Origin: DAITPV01 sp050692555
Lineage (GTDB): Bacteria; Actinomycetota; UBA4738; CALAEC01
DNA length: 64,000 bases
Direction: 5' to 3'
Assembly: GCA_050692555.1 (NCBI GenBank)
Contig: JBOGVS010000016.1
Span: 1 to 64,000 of the forward strand
In this document: one piece after another, positions 57,900 through 64,000 of the stretch
Layout of the letters: each line of letters opens with the position of its first letter
How positions within the stretch are numbered: position 1 is the stretch's first letter
Program-made: the position numbers and the translations under genes
The notes under the pieces: generated by a model
What the model was told of the DNA's origin: nothing
The model's input: the letters and a program-made list of their open reading frames with translations, nothing else
The model's database searches: none

Positions 57900-58895
57900 C
57901 TAGTCGGACTCGTCAGGTTGGCCTGGGAGGCCCTGCTCGCGAGCTGCGGCTGCTGGTTCACGCATGACATTGGAGGAGCGTGAACGCCATCGGTCAAGTA
58001 GCGATCTGAAGTCGGCGATCGGCCCGAGGTGCGTCAGCTTGTCGGGGTTGAGGATCGAGCTGATGCTTGTGATCTGGCCGTCGGCGATGTCGAGCGCCAA
58101 CACACCAATCAGCTGCTGTCCGTCGAGAAGGATCGCTCCCGGGCCGCCGTTGACCTCGACAGAAAGCAACGACACGCCCGGAATGCTGGCGGCCTGGCGG
58201 ATCCCCTTGATGAGCGCGCCCGCGACGCGGTTGCGCCCGCCCAGCGCCCGCGCGAGCGCCGGAACCTTGCCGCCGCCGTCGGCGGTCAGCTTCACGTCGT
58301 GAGCGAGCAGCGCCTCGAGCCCCGCGAGATCGCCGTGCTCTACGGCCGCAAAGAACCGTCGTGCCAGCTCGTCGCGCTCCTCGCGGGTCGTGTGGAAGCG
58401 CGGCCGGCGCTGCTCGACGTGGCGTCTGGCGCGGGTGGCGAGCTGGCGCACGTTGTCCTCACTCTTGCCGACGATCGCCGCGATCTCCGGGTACCCGTAG
58501 CCGAACACATCGTGAAGCAGCAGCACGGCTCGCTGCTCGGGCGAGAGGCTTTCCAGCAACACCAGCATGGCCAGCGACAGCGAGTCGGCCGTCTCAGCGT
58601 GCCAGGCCGGATCATCGTGACCGTCGGTGATGATCGGCTCCGGCAGCCACTCGCCGACATAGCGCTCGCGACGGGCGCGCGCGGATCGCAGCTCGTTGAT
58701 CGCCAGCCGAGTGGTCACGGTGGCGACGAACGCGCGCGGCGAGGCGATCTGCTCGCCCGCATCAAGCGCCTGATGCACCCGCAGCAGCGCTTCCTGCACC
58801 ACGTCCTCGGCCTCGGAGACGCTGCCGAGCATCCGGTAGGCGATCGCGAACGCGACCGGCCGCAACTCATCAAGCAGTTGCTCGCGATCGGTCAT
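57900..58895 (-). CDS. ECF41-type sigma factor (SigJ-like)
   Basis: A 331-residue ECF sigma factor. Region 2 is FAIAYRMLGSVSEAEDVVQEALLRVHQ, region 4 LSPEQRAVLLLHDVFGYGYPEIAAIVGK. The C-terminal NTF2-like domain contains DGGGK and NPDKL, the two conserved motifs of the ECF41 group, whose tail controls activity in place of an anti-sigma factor. It overlaps the epimerase stop (ATGA), matching the known ECF41 link with carboxymuconolactone-decarboxylase, oxidoreductase or epimerase (COE) genes. Confidence 0.92.
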   Translation of the reverse strand: MTDREQLLDELRPVAFAIAYRMLGSVSEAEDVVQEALLRVHQALDAGEQIASPRAFVATVTTRLAINELRSARARRERYVGEWLPEPIITDGHDDPAWHAETADSLSLAMLVLLESLSPEQRAVLLLHDVFGYGYPEIAAIVGKSEDNVRQLATRARRHVEQRRPRFHTTREERDELARRFFAAVEHGDLAGLEALLAHDVKLTADGGGKVPALARALGGRNRVAGALIKGIRQAASIPGVSLLSVEVNGGPGAILLDGQQLIGVLALDIADGQITSISSILNPDKLTHLGPIADFRSLLDRWRSRSSNVMREPAAAAREQGLPGQPDESD

Positions 58896-59824
58896 GCCGC
58901 TGCGAACCCCTGCCGCCAGCTCGGGTGCGCCGGACGCCACGCCAGCCCGCGCTTAGCCTTCGCGTTCGACGCGCCGCGGACGTCGGTCATCATCACCACG
59001 CCAGCTTCCCCAGCGAACAGGCGGACGATGAACCGCGGCACGCGCATCGGCTTCTTGGCGCCCAGCTTCTGCGCCAGCACCGGTAACCACTCGGCGACTG
59101 GGGCGGGGTCGTCATCGACAACATTGTAGATACCGCGGCTGCCGTGCTCGACCGCCGCCACCGTCGCCTCCGCGGCGTCGGCGATGTGGATGAAAGACCA
59201 CACGCCGCCGCCACCCCCGACAAGCGGGAACCGACGCTTGCGGATCATCTCGAACATGTCTCCGCCAGGCCCCATCCCTGTTCCTGGCCCGTAGAACGCG
59301 CCGTAGCGCAGCACGATGCCCTCGGTCCAATCGGCGCCGAGGACCGCTTGTTCGAGGTGACGGATCCCGACCGCGCCTTCACGCAGCTTGCGCGGAAGCG
59401 CGGGGTCGATCGGGTCCTCCTCGGTCTTCACCGGCCCGCCGGTGCGCACGTACAACCCCATGCCGATGCTCTGCGCGACGAACCGCCGCACCCCCACTGC
59501 CTTCCCGGCCGAGAGCAGATGGTCCGTGCCCTCTATCCGCACTCGGTTGGTCATTGCGGCGCGGCGCTTGAGGCCACGCAGGCCCTTCCCTGCGAGCGCG
59601 GTCAACTGATGCACGATCACGTCCGGCTGTGCCCTGCCCACGGCCTCCGCGACCTGTTCGGGATCAAGAGCGTCCGCGACCACCGGCACCGCGCCGAGCT
59701 CGTCGAGCATCGCCTGCTTTGACTCGCTACGCGTCATGCCATGAACCTCATGGTCCGCCTCGACCAGACGTGGCACCAGTTGTCGTCCGATCGCCCCCGT
59801 CGCTCCTGCGACAAACACTCTCAT
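58892..59824 (-). CDS. NAD(P)-dependent epimerase/reductase (SDR)
   Basis: A 310-residue extended short-chain dehydrogenase. VFVAGATGAIGRQLV at the N-terminus binds the cofactor and YGAFYGPGTGMGPGGDMF resembles the substrate region of nucleoside-diphosphate-sugar epimerases; GLAWRPAHPSWRQGF closes it. Likely the COE partner regulated by the ECF41 factor downstream. Two ATGs in a row follow a TTG; 59824 sits 6 nt after GGGAG and is chosen. A candidate ECF41 promoter lies at 59863-59889. Confidence 0.85.
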   Translation of the reverse strand: MRVFVAGATGAIGRQLVPRLVEADHEVHGMTRSESKQAMLDELGAVPVVADALDPEQVAEAVGRAQPDVIVHQLTALAGKGLRGLKRRAAMTNRVRIEGTDHLLSAGKAVGVRRFVAQSIGMGLYVRTGGPVKTEEDPIDPALPRKLREGAVGIRHLEQAVLGADWTEGIVLRYGAFYGPGTGMGPGGDMFEMIRKRRFPLVGGGGGVWSFIHIADAAEATVAAVEHGSRGIYNVVDDDPAPVAEWLPVLAQKLGAKKPMRVPRFIVRLFAGEAGVVMMTDVRGASNAKAKRGLAWRPAHPSWRQGFAAA

Positions 59825-59862
59825 CATCAACTCCCTGATCGAGGATTACCTGCACCACACAA

Positions 59863-59889
59863 GACAAGACGGCAGCCCTCGCTGTGACA
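59863..59889 (-). promoter_or_regulatory. candidate ECF41 promoter
   Basis: On the minus strand TGTCACA (59889-59883) is followed after 16 nt by TGTC (59866-59863). The published ECF41 promoter has TGTCACA at -35 and CGTC at -10; here the -10 has a T for C. It lies about 40 nt before the epimerase start, fitting autoregulation. Confidence 0.55.
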
Positions 59890-59933
59890 CCTCCGAGCAC
59901 GCCGACACGGGAACGCGAGGGGTCAGACGTGTG

Positions 59934-59980
59934 TGGGGCGGGCTGGACTCGAACCAGCGACCGACGGATTATGAGTCCGC
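59934..59980 (-). other. tRNA-Ile2(CAT) 3' fragment, possible attachment-site remnant
   Basis: On the minus strand: anticodon arm GCGGA-CTCATAA-TCCGT (anticodon CAT), T stem GCTGG/CCAGC with loop TTCGAGT, acceptor strand CCGCCCC and discriminator A. The anticodon loop and the following CGGTC match tRNA-Ile2, whose CAT anticodon is converted by lysidine. No 5' acceptor GGGGCGG or D arm precedes. It is the second such 3' fragment in the window. Initiator or elongator tRNA-Met is less likely from the arm sequence. Confidence 0.72.
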
Positions 59981-60084
59981 TCCCCCACACCCAGGCTGAC
60001 CTGCTCGAATAGCCGAATGCCCTGCTCAGGGCACTATCAGGAGCATCAGGGATGCTAGGAATTCCTACGGGTTGGAGCCTCTCC

Positions 60085-60103
60085 TGCCCCCTTTTTGCCC
60101 CCT
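60085..60103. repeat. direct repeat inside the tRNA-Ile2 fragment
   Basis: tgccccct occurs at 60085-60092 and 60096-60103, an 11-bp period, about 105 bp inside the fragment. This matches the period and placement of the repeats at 249-268. Between 59981 and 60232 nothing else is recognised. Confidence 0.45.
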
Positions 60104-60232
60104 GACGCCCCTCGCCAATTCCGAGGGGTCTGGGCGACGGAGTGTCTGGCTGGAGGACTTGAACCCGGCTCTTCCGCGCGTCAATGAAGAAGGAGCGCCC
60201 TTTCTAGACACAAGAATTGAGTGGAGTGTCGT

Positions 60233-60670
60233 TCAGCGGAGCTCCTCGACCAGCCCGATGATGATGCCGTCGGGGCCGCGGACGTAGACGTACCGGTAGA
60301 TGTCCCCGTACTGCGCCACCTCGCCCACGAGTTCGGCGCCGTGGGCGCGCAGGCGGTCGAGGACGTCGTCGACGGCGTCGACGACGAACGTGAGGCGAGG
60401 GATGCCCGGGGTGTTCATCGGCGCCCTCGGCGCAATGCTGGTGGCCACCGGCGTGTGGAACGTCGATAGCTCGACCCGGCCGTGGCCGTCCGGGGTCCGC
60501 ACGACGGCGATGTCCGCTCGGACGCCGTCCAGCCCGACGAGCTGGTCCACCCATTCACCCTCGACTGCTGCCTCGCCCTCCAGTTCCAGGCCCAGTTCGA
60601 CGAAGAACGCGATAGCAGCCGCGAGATCCTCGACCACAACGCCGGCGTGATCCATCCGGTAGATCGTCAA
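60233..60670 (-). CDS. VOC-family (glyoxalase/bleomycin-resistance fold) protein
   Basis: A 145-residue vicinal-oxygen-chelate protein: MDHAGVVVEDLAAAIAFFVELGLELEGE is the first beta-alpha-beta module and the second begins at RLTFVVDAVDDVLDRLRAHGAELVG, ending in YRYVYVRGPDGIIIGLVEEL, where the metal glutamate normally lies. Metal ligands His and Glu are present in plausible positions. The start is uncertain (TTG 60670 or ATG 60655). Substrate unknown. Confidence 0.83.
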   Translation of the reverse strand: MTIYRMDHAGVVVEDLAAAIAFFVELGLELEGEAAVEGEWVDQLVGLDGVRADIAVVRTPDGHGRVELSTFHTPVATSIAPRAPMNTPGIPRLTFVVDAVDDVLDRLRAHGAELVGEVAQYGDIYRYVYVRGPDGIIIGLVEELR

Positions 60671-60812
60671 GCCACGCAGTGTAGCGGACCGAGGATTCTT
60701 GCCGTTGACGAACACCGCGCCCGGCCCGGACCAGCGCTGACGGATCGCCAGGAGGCCCTCCGCGGATTTGACCCCGAGGTGTATGAGAAATGAGCTCTGT
60801 TAGGTTGGCGCC

Positions 60813-61379
60813 ATGCGAAAACTCACAGTCCAGCAGTGGGTTACCGTCGACAACATCGCCGCGGAGGAGGACGGCGGGCTCAGCTTCGTGTCAGGGGAGC
60901 CCTTCTCCGAGACCACCAACCCTGAGTTCAAGGCACGCGTGATGGGGTTCATCGACTCGGTCGACACGTTGATTCTCGGCGCGAATACCTACGCCCAGTC
61001 CAAGGGCTACTGGCCGCACGCCGACGAGCAGGGCGAGTACGGCGAGAAGCTCAACAACCTCACCAAGTTCGTCGCCTCGTCGAAGCTGGATGACGCCCTC
61101 TGGGGCGACTTTTCCGCCGCGACCGTGACGCGCGACCCGGCCGCCACCATCCGGGAGCTCAAAGAGCAGAGCGGCAAGGACATCTGGCTGTGGGGGAGCT
61201 TGAAACTCATGCACTCCCTGCTGGAGGCCCGCGTCGTCGACGAGATCACCCTGCTCGTCTGCCCGGCGTCACGCGGCAAGGGAACGCGCGTTTTCGAGGA
61301 TCGGCAAGACCTGAAGCTGGTCGAGGCCACCTCGTTCGAAAACGGCGTGGTACTTCTGCGCTACGAGATCAAGAAATAG
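60813..61379 (+). CDS. DHFR-like (RibD C-terminal) family protein
   Basis: A 188-residue DHFR-fold protein: KLTVQQWVTVDNIAAEEDG, VDTLILGANTYAQSKGYWP, then DIWLWGSLKLMHSLLEARVVDEITLLVCP. It belongs to the same broad family as the gene at 46393 but is not a close copy. ATG 60813 lies 10 nt after a TTAGGTTGG stretch with no clear ribosome site. No adjacent partner genes suggest its role. Confidence 0.85.
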   Translation: MRKLTVQQWVTVDNIAAEEDGGLSFVSGEPFSETTNPEFKARVMGFIDSVDTLILGANTYAQSKGYWPHADEQGEYGEKLNNLTKFVASSKLDDALWGDFSAATVTRDPAATIRELKEQSGKDIWLWGSLKLMHSLLEARVVDEITLLVCPASRGKGTRVFEDRQDLKLVEATSFENGVVLLRYEIKK

Positions 61380-61588
61380 GCGGAAAGTCCGCACTTTCGA
61401 AGAATCGTTTCCGTGTGGAGCTGAGGGGAGTCCAACCCTGACCCCTTCTCACTCTTGACAATTCCGGCCTTGAACATCAGGGCCTCCAAAAGATCCGGGG
61501 CGATTCAGTCTCCGCTCGCGACGACCGTAGAAGATACGGTCCCCAGTCTCCACGGCGGCTGGCCGTTGGTATCCGGCGGGCTCGGAAT

Positions 61589-61867
61589 TTACATGGGACC
61601 GTATCGTGGGAGAGCCAATAGGTTGTTGGTCCAGACGCCGTCGGCGTGGGTTCGGATGTACGGCGGCTCCGCCTCGACTATCCGAATGTTTACGGTCCGC
61701 TCGCCGTCGGTCACAAAGGCGCGGGTTCCTGGCTTGCGCAGGTATTCGATCATCTGTTCGCGTGTGCTCTGCCCGATGTCTCCGGTCTGAGGATTCGTCC
61801 AGCGCACGCGGGCAATGTGCTCGTGGTTCTCGCCTCCCTCCATGTGGACGGTCGTGACCCGAACCAT
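61589..61867 (-). CDS. DUF3892-domain protein
   Basis: A 92-residue protein with the DUF3892 pattern: VRVTTVHMEGGENHEHIARVRWTNPQTG, then TREQMIEYLRKPGTRAFV and a C-terminal PPYIRTHADGVWTNNLLALP. The family has no known function. The ATG at 61867 has AAGGA 6 nt upstream. It is divergent from the following hypothetical gene. Confidence 0.75.
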   Translation of the reverse strand: MVRVTTVHMEGGENHEHIARVRWTNPQTGDIGQSTREQMIEYLRKPGTRAFVTDGERTVNIRIVEAEPPYIRTHADGVWTNNLLALPRYGPM

Positions 61868-62133
61868 GCTTGATCCTTCTCTCACCTTCCCAAGTATGGC
61901 GGGAACTCGAGCACCTCATCCAGTTCCCGCACCCCGGCCTGGAGCACCGGCCACGCGGCTCCCTCATGCCTTGGAACTGGGGGCCCACGCTCGCAAGTTC
62001 ATGCTCGCGGCAGCGACGTACCGCGATGATCGGTCGAGGGAGCATTCCGGCCAGGTCGTCTTCTAAGAGGACGCCCGAGGAGCTGCTCCCGAACCCGAAC
62101 GACTGGCGCCACCGCCGGAGGGTTCCAAGGTGG

Positions 62134-62796
62134 GTGAATCAGTACCGCCATTTCGCCGCCGGGCTTCGGCAACCCTCCGGCATACTGGGAGTCGTGCCGG
62201 TCGGTTCGTACACGGTCATGGACGGGGCAGGAAACGCCGTAGGGACAGAGGAGTTCCGTGCCGCGGCGGGCCCCGCCGGGCGGCGGTACTTCTCCACCGT
62301 CGACACCCGCCAGCCGGAGCCGCACGGCGAGGTGATCGACCTCGTCGTCGACGGCGCCTCCCGCCCCGTTCGCGTACGTATCGATACCGGCTCCCATGCG
62401 ATCCTGCTGGCCGCCTGGGGAGAAAGCCTCTCTGGAACCCTGGACGGGGATCCGGTGCAGATCGAGTGGGGACCGGACGTGTACCTCGACTATCTCTCTC
62501 CTGCGTTCAGCGCGGCTACGGCCAATCGGCTGGGGGGCACCGCGGACATCGAGGTCGTATGCCTGGAGCCGGTGACCTGCCGCCCTAGGGGGGAGCGGCA
62601 GCGATACGAGCTCCTCGGGGAGGAGGAGATCGCCACGCCGGTCGGCCGATTCTCAGCCCGTCGCTGGCGCTGCACCTCGCTTCCCACCGGGTGGACCCGC
62701 TCGCTGTGGGTCGCCGGGGACCTGGTGGTCTCCTACGAGGGGCTATTCGAACTGGCGGCGTACGAGCCGGGGCAGAGCGGGCCGTTCCCGCGCTAG
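62134..62796 (+). CDS. hypothetical protein, beta-rich
   Basis: A 220-residue protein from GTG 62134. No family is recognised. The middle is rich in strand-forming stretches (GRRYFSTVDT, EVIDLVVDGASRPVRVRID, AILLAAWGESLSGTL) and ends with VGRFSARRWRCTSLPTGWTRSLWVAGDLVVSYEG, resembling proteins that bind lipids or sugars, but this is only a guess. The ribosome site GGAGG is 12 nt upstream, a long spacing; longer in-frame starts exist. Confidence 0.65.
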   Translation: MNQYRHFAAGLRQPSGILGVVPVGSYTVMDGAGNAVGTEEFRAAAGPAGRRYFSTVDTRQPEPHGEVIDLVVDGASRPVRVRIDTGSHAILLAAWGESLSGTLDGDPVQIEWGPDVYLDYLSPAFSAATANRLGGTADIEVVCLEPVTCRPRGERQRYELLGEEEIATPVGRFSARRWRCTSLPTGWTRSLWVAGDLVVSYEGLFELAAYEPGQSGPFPR

Positions 62797-62981
62797 GGGC
62801 GGCGGAGAGAGACCACCATGTTGGCGGCCATCGTGACCAGCACCCCATCGCCTGCCCTGAGCCCGTCGGGCACACCCTCGGGACCAAGCCGTGCGCTCTG
62901 CGTGCTCCCGTCGGAGAAGATCAGCGCCAGGTCGTCGAAGGTGACGCCGTGGAGGTCGAATGGTTTGACCTCCGTGACCAT
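62793..62981 (-). CDS. small hypothetical protein
   Basis: A 62-residue acidic protein (VTEVKPFDLHGVTFDDLALIFSDG…GDGVLVTMAANMVVSLRRP) with beta-strand character. Codon use fits its neighbours, and it converges on the gene before it with a 4-bp stop overlap. ATG 62981 is preferred over 63002 because GGGAAG precedes it. No family recognised. Confidence 0.55.
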   Translation of the reverse strand: MVTEVKPFDLHGVTFDDLALIFSDGSTQSARLGPEGVPDGLRAGDGVLVTMAANMVVSLRRP

Positions 62982-63078
62982 TGCTTCCCGGTCCCCGAGC
63001 ATGTGGCGAGCACATCGTCAGTGGCGGCGCTCCATGGCGGAGCGTGTGGGCTCGCATCGGGCCTCGCGACCCTCAAGG

Positions 63079-63387
63079 CTAGTGGCCGCAGGTACAGCCT
63101 CCGCCCACTAGGGGGTTCTCGATCGCGAAGCCTGAGCGCTCGAGGGAGTCCTTGAAGTCGATGGTGGCCTCGGAGAGGAGCGGAGCGCTGGCCTTGTCGA
63201 TTACCACGCGAACCCCGTAATGCTCCTCCGTGTGGTCCTGATCGGAGACGCTGTCGGTGGGGAGCATGGAGTACTGGAACCCGCAGCAGCCTCCGGGCTG
63301 GGCGGCCACGCGGAGGGCAACCTCCGGCCTGCCCTCCTGTTGGAGCAGTTCCTTCACCTTTGCTGCGGCGATCTCGGTCAGTTGCAT
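63079..63387 (-). CDS. erpA: A-type iron-sulfur carrier (HesB/IscA/ErpA)
   Basis: A 102-residue Fe-S scaffold/carrier. The three conserved cysteines are visible: one in PGGCCGFQYSM (about 34-35, normally GGCSG) and two in GGGCTCGH at the C-terminus (normally CGCG). It delivers clusters to target enzymes. The second residue of the first motif is Cys where Ser is usual. The ATG at 63387 follows GGAGCG. No suf or isc genes are nearby. Confidence 0.9.
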   Translation of the reverse strand: MQLTEIAAAKVKELLQQEGRPEVALRVAAQPGGCCGFQYSMLPTDSVSDQDHTEEHYGVRVVIDKASAPLLSEATIDFKDSLERSGFAIENPLVGGGCTCGH

Positions 63388-63463
63388 GGGTCGCTCCTCG
63401 CGTCGGGGTGCGGCCGATTATAGGGGACGGGCCGGCAAAGCCCGCCTGTGCGGAGGAGGAGCG

Positions 63464-63553
63464 GTGATCAGAGAATGCGCGGACGCGATTCGGCGAGACG
63501 GCTTCGGGACGCCTCCTGAACCGAACCTGCTGCCTCTTGCGAGAATGGTGTGA
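63464..63553 (+). CDS. 29-residue small ORF
   Basis: GTG 63464 follows an excellent ribosome site, GGAGGAGGAGCG, and gives IRECADAIRRDGFGTPPEPN… ending before the next gene at 63570. It may be a real small protein or a leader peptide. There is no recognisable family. Confidence 0.35.
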   Translation: MIRECADAIRRDGFGTPPEPNLLPLARMV

Positions 63554-63569
63554 CGACGGTCGAGGGATG

Positions 63570-64000
63570 ATGGAGATGGGGATCGAGCCGGGGCGCCTGC
63601 TGGGGCTGGCCGAGGAGATGGCCACCCGCGCCCGGGAGGAAGACGCCGGCCACTCGGCCGTGGCGGTCCTCGCCGCCCACGCCGCCCTGGAGGCGATGGT
63701 CAACCGCCTGGGGGGCGAGACCATCGGCAGCTTCAACTACCGGGCCCGGTTCCTCCCCAAATGGCACGACCTCTGCGAGCGAACCATCGGACGCCAGTTG
63801 GAGTCTGCTCCCGATCTCGAGCGGCTCCATGCCCTCCGTGACACGGTGGTCGGATACCGCGGCGACGCCGAGCGGTTGGACCGCCGGTCTACCTCCCCTC
63901 CGCCCGAGGCACCCACTGCAGTCGGAGCCGAAGAGGCCCGGTGGGCCGTAGAGGCGGCCCGCCGAGTGATCGCCGAGTTCCACAGGGCCGCCGGACGGGA
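63570..64000 (+). CDS. hypothetical protein with HEPN-like helices, cut by the window edge
   Basis: A frame open from ATG 63570 (or 63567) to the right border, at least 143 residues. The N-terminal half is helical (GRLLGLAEEMATRARE, SAVAVLAAHAALEAMVNRLGG) and RFLPKWHDLCERTIGRQLE with LRDTVVGYRGD resembles HEPN-type proteins, whose R-x-x-x-x-H motif is not clearly present in the visible part. Ribosome site GAGGG lies close upstream. The end and full domain content are not in this window. Confidence 0.55.
   Translation, partial: MEMGIEPGRLLGLAEEMATRAREEDAGHSAVAVLAAHAALEAMVNRLGGETIGSFNYRARFLPKWHDLCERTIGRQLESAPDLERLHALRDTVVGYRGDAERLDRRSTSPPPEAPTAVGAEEARWAVEAARRVIAEFHRAAGR

Noticed and set aside
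60145..60215. tRNA-like segment (…ggacttgaaccc…)
   Set aside because: The T loop looks right, but the T stem and acceptor do not pair, and no anticodon arm can be drawn. At most a decayed remnant.
1..64000. CRISPR arrays and rRNA genes
   Set aside because: No regularly spaced repeat array and no rRNA-like sequence was seen.

Overview
The window looks like a chromosomal piece of a high-GC actinobacterium (Actinomycetota), probably from a poorly cultured lineage. G+C is high throughout, and GTG starts and ATGA/GTGA stop-start overlaps are frequent. The gene content is actinobacterial in style: ECF41-type and SigG-type sigma factors with SnoaL-like tails, ArsR/SRPBCC pairs, DHFR-like (RibD C-terminal) proteins, DUF3096, DUF3892 and many solute-binding ABC transporters. 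There is no complete prophage, CRISPR array or rRNA operon. Most genes look like ordinary core or metabolic DNA, with several decayed loci.

Layout. (1) Positions 97-13096: a minus-strand cobalamin block lies between a tRNA-Val 3' fragment and an intact tRNA-Val of the same orientation. An AdoCbl riboswitch precedes btuF-btuC-btuD (corrinoid import), then cobO, cobU, cobT, cobS, a cobC-type phosphatase, cbiB, a cobQ::aminotransferase fusion and cbiZ, nearly all translationally coupled. An IS110-family element sits between btuD and cobO. Together these genes import corrinoids, adenosylate them, re-open foreign cobinamides with CbiZ and rebuild the nucleotide loop. (2) 13145-14123: a crotonase-family enzyme and a DUF3096 peptide. 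(3) 14211-22000: an ABC transporter operon of the ribose/nucleoside class with two permeases and two amidohydrolases; one permease and one amidohydrolase are fused in a single frame. (4) 22367-25327: pcm, a CapA-like protein, inorganic pyrophosphatase and an SRPBCC-ArsR pair.

(5) 25343-32613: a sugar operon (LacI regulator, ATPase, permease, binding protein, mannose-6-phosphate-isomerase-like protein, FGGY kinase broken by one frameshift, PfkB kinase), with two LacI-type palindromes at its head. (6) 33003-36328: a DrrAB-like exporter and a secreted endoglycoceramidase-like glycosidase. (7) 36374-43325: a branched-chain-type ABC transporter operon that continues into MmgE/PrpD and a class III CoA-transferase, suggesting uptake and activation of an organic acid. 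(8) 43554-51750: aldo/keto reductase, PPOX-fold protein, MFS proteins, DHFR-like protein, STAS protein, SigG-type sigma factor, and an MFS plus FAD-oxidoreductase pair. A repeated motif, CGATGAGTTT, faces three of these genes.

(9) 51784-57899: a decaying stretch with a propeller gene broken by a 17-bp tandem duplication, a 39-codon HAD remnant, a methyltransferase, a large cyclase/NB-ARC/TPR protein and a 5'-truncated dinB. (10) 57900-59889: an ECF41 sigma factor coupled to an epimerase, with a candidate ECF41 promoter. (11) 59934-64000: a tRNA-Ile2 3' fragment with nearby direct repeats, then small accessory genes, an A-type Fe-S carrier and a gene running off the right edge.

I found no single wholly new system. 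The strongest leads are the permease-amidohydrolase fusion operon, the tRNA-bounded cobalamin island, and the shared motif around the SigG-type sigma factor.
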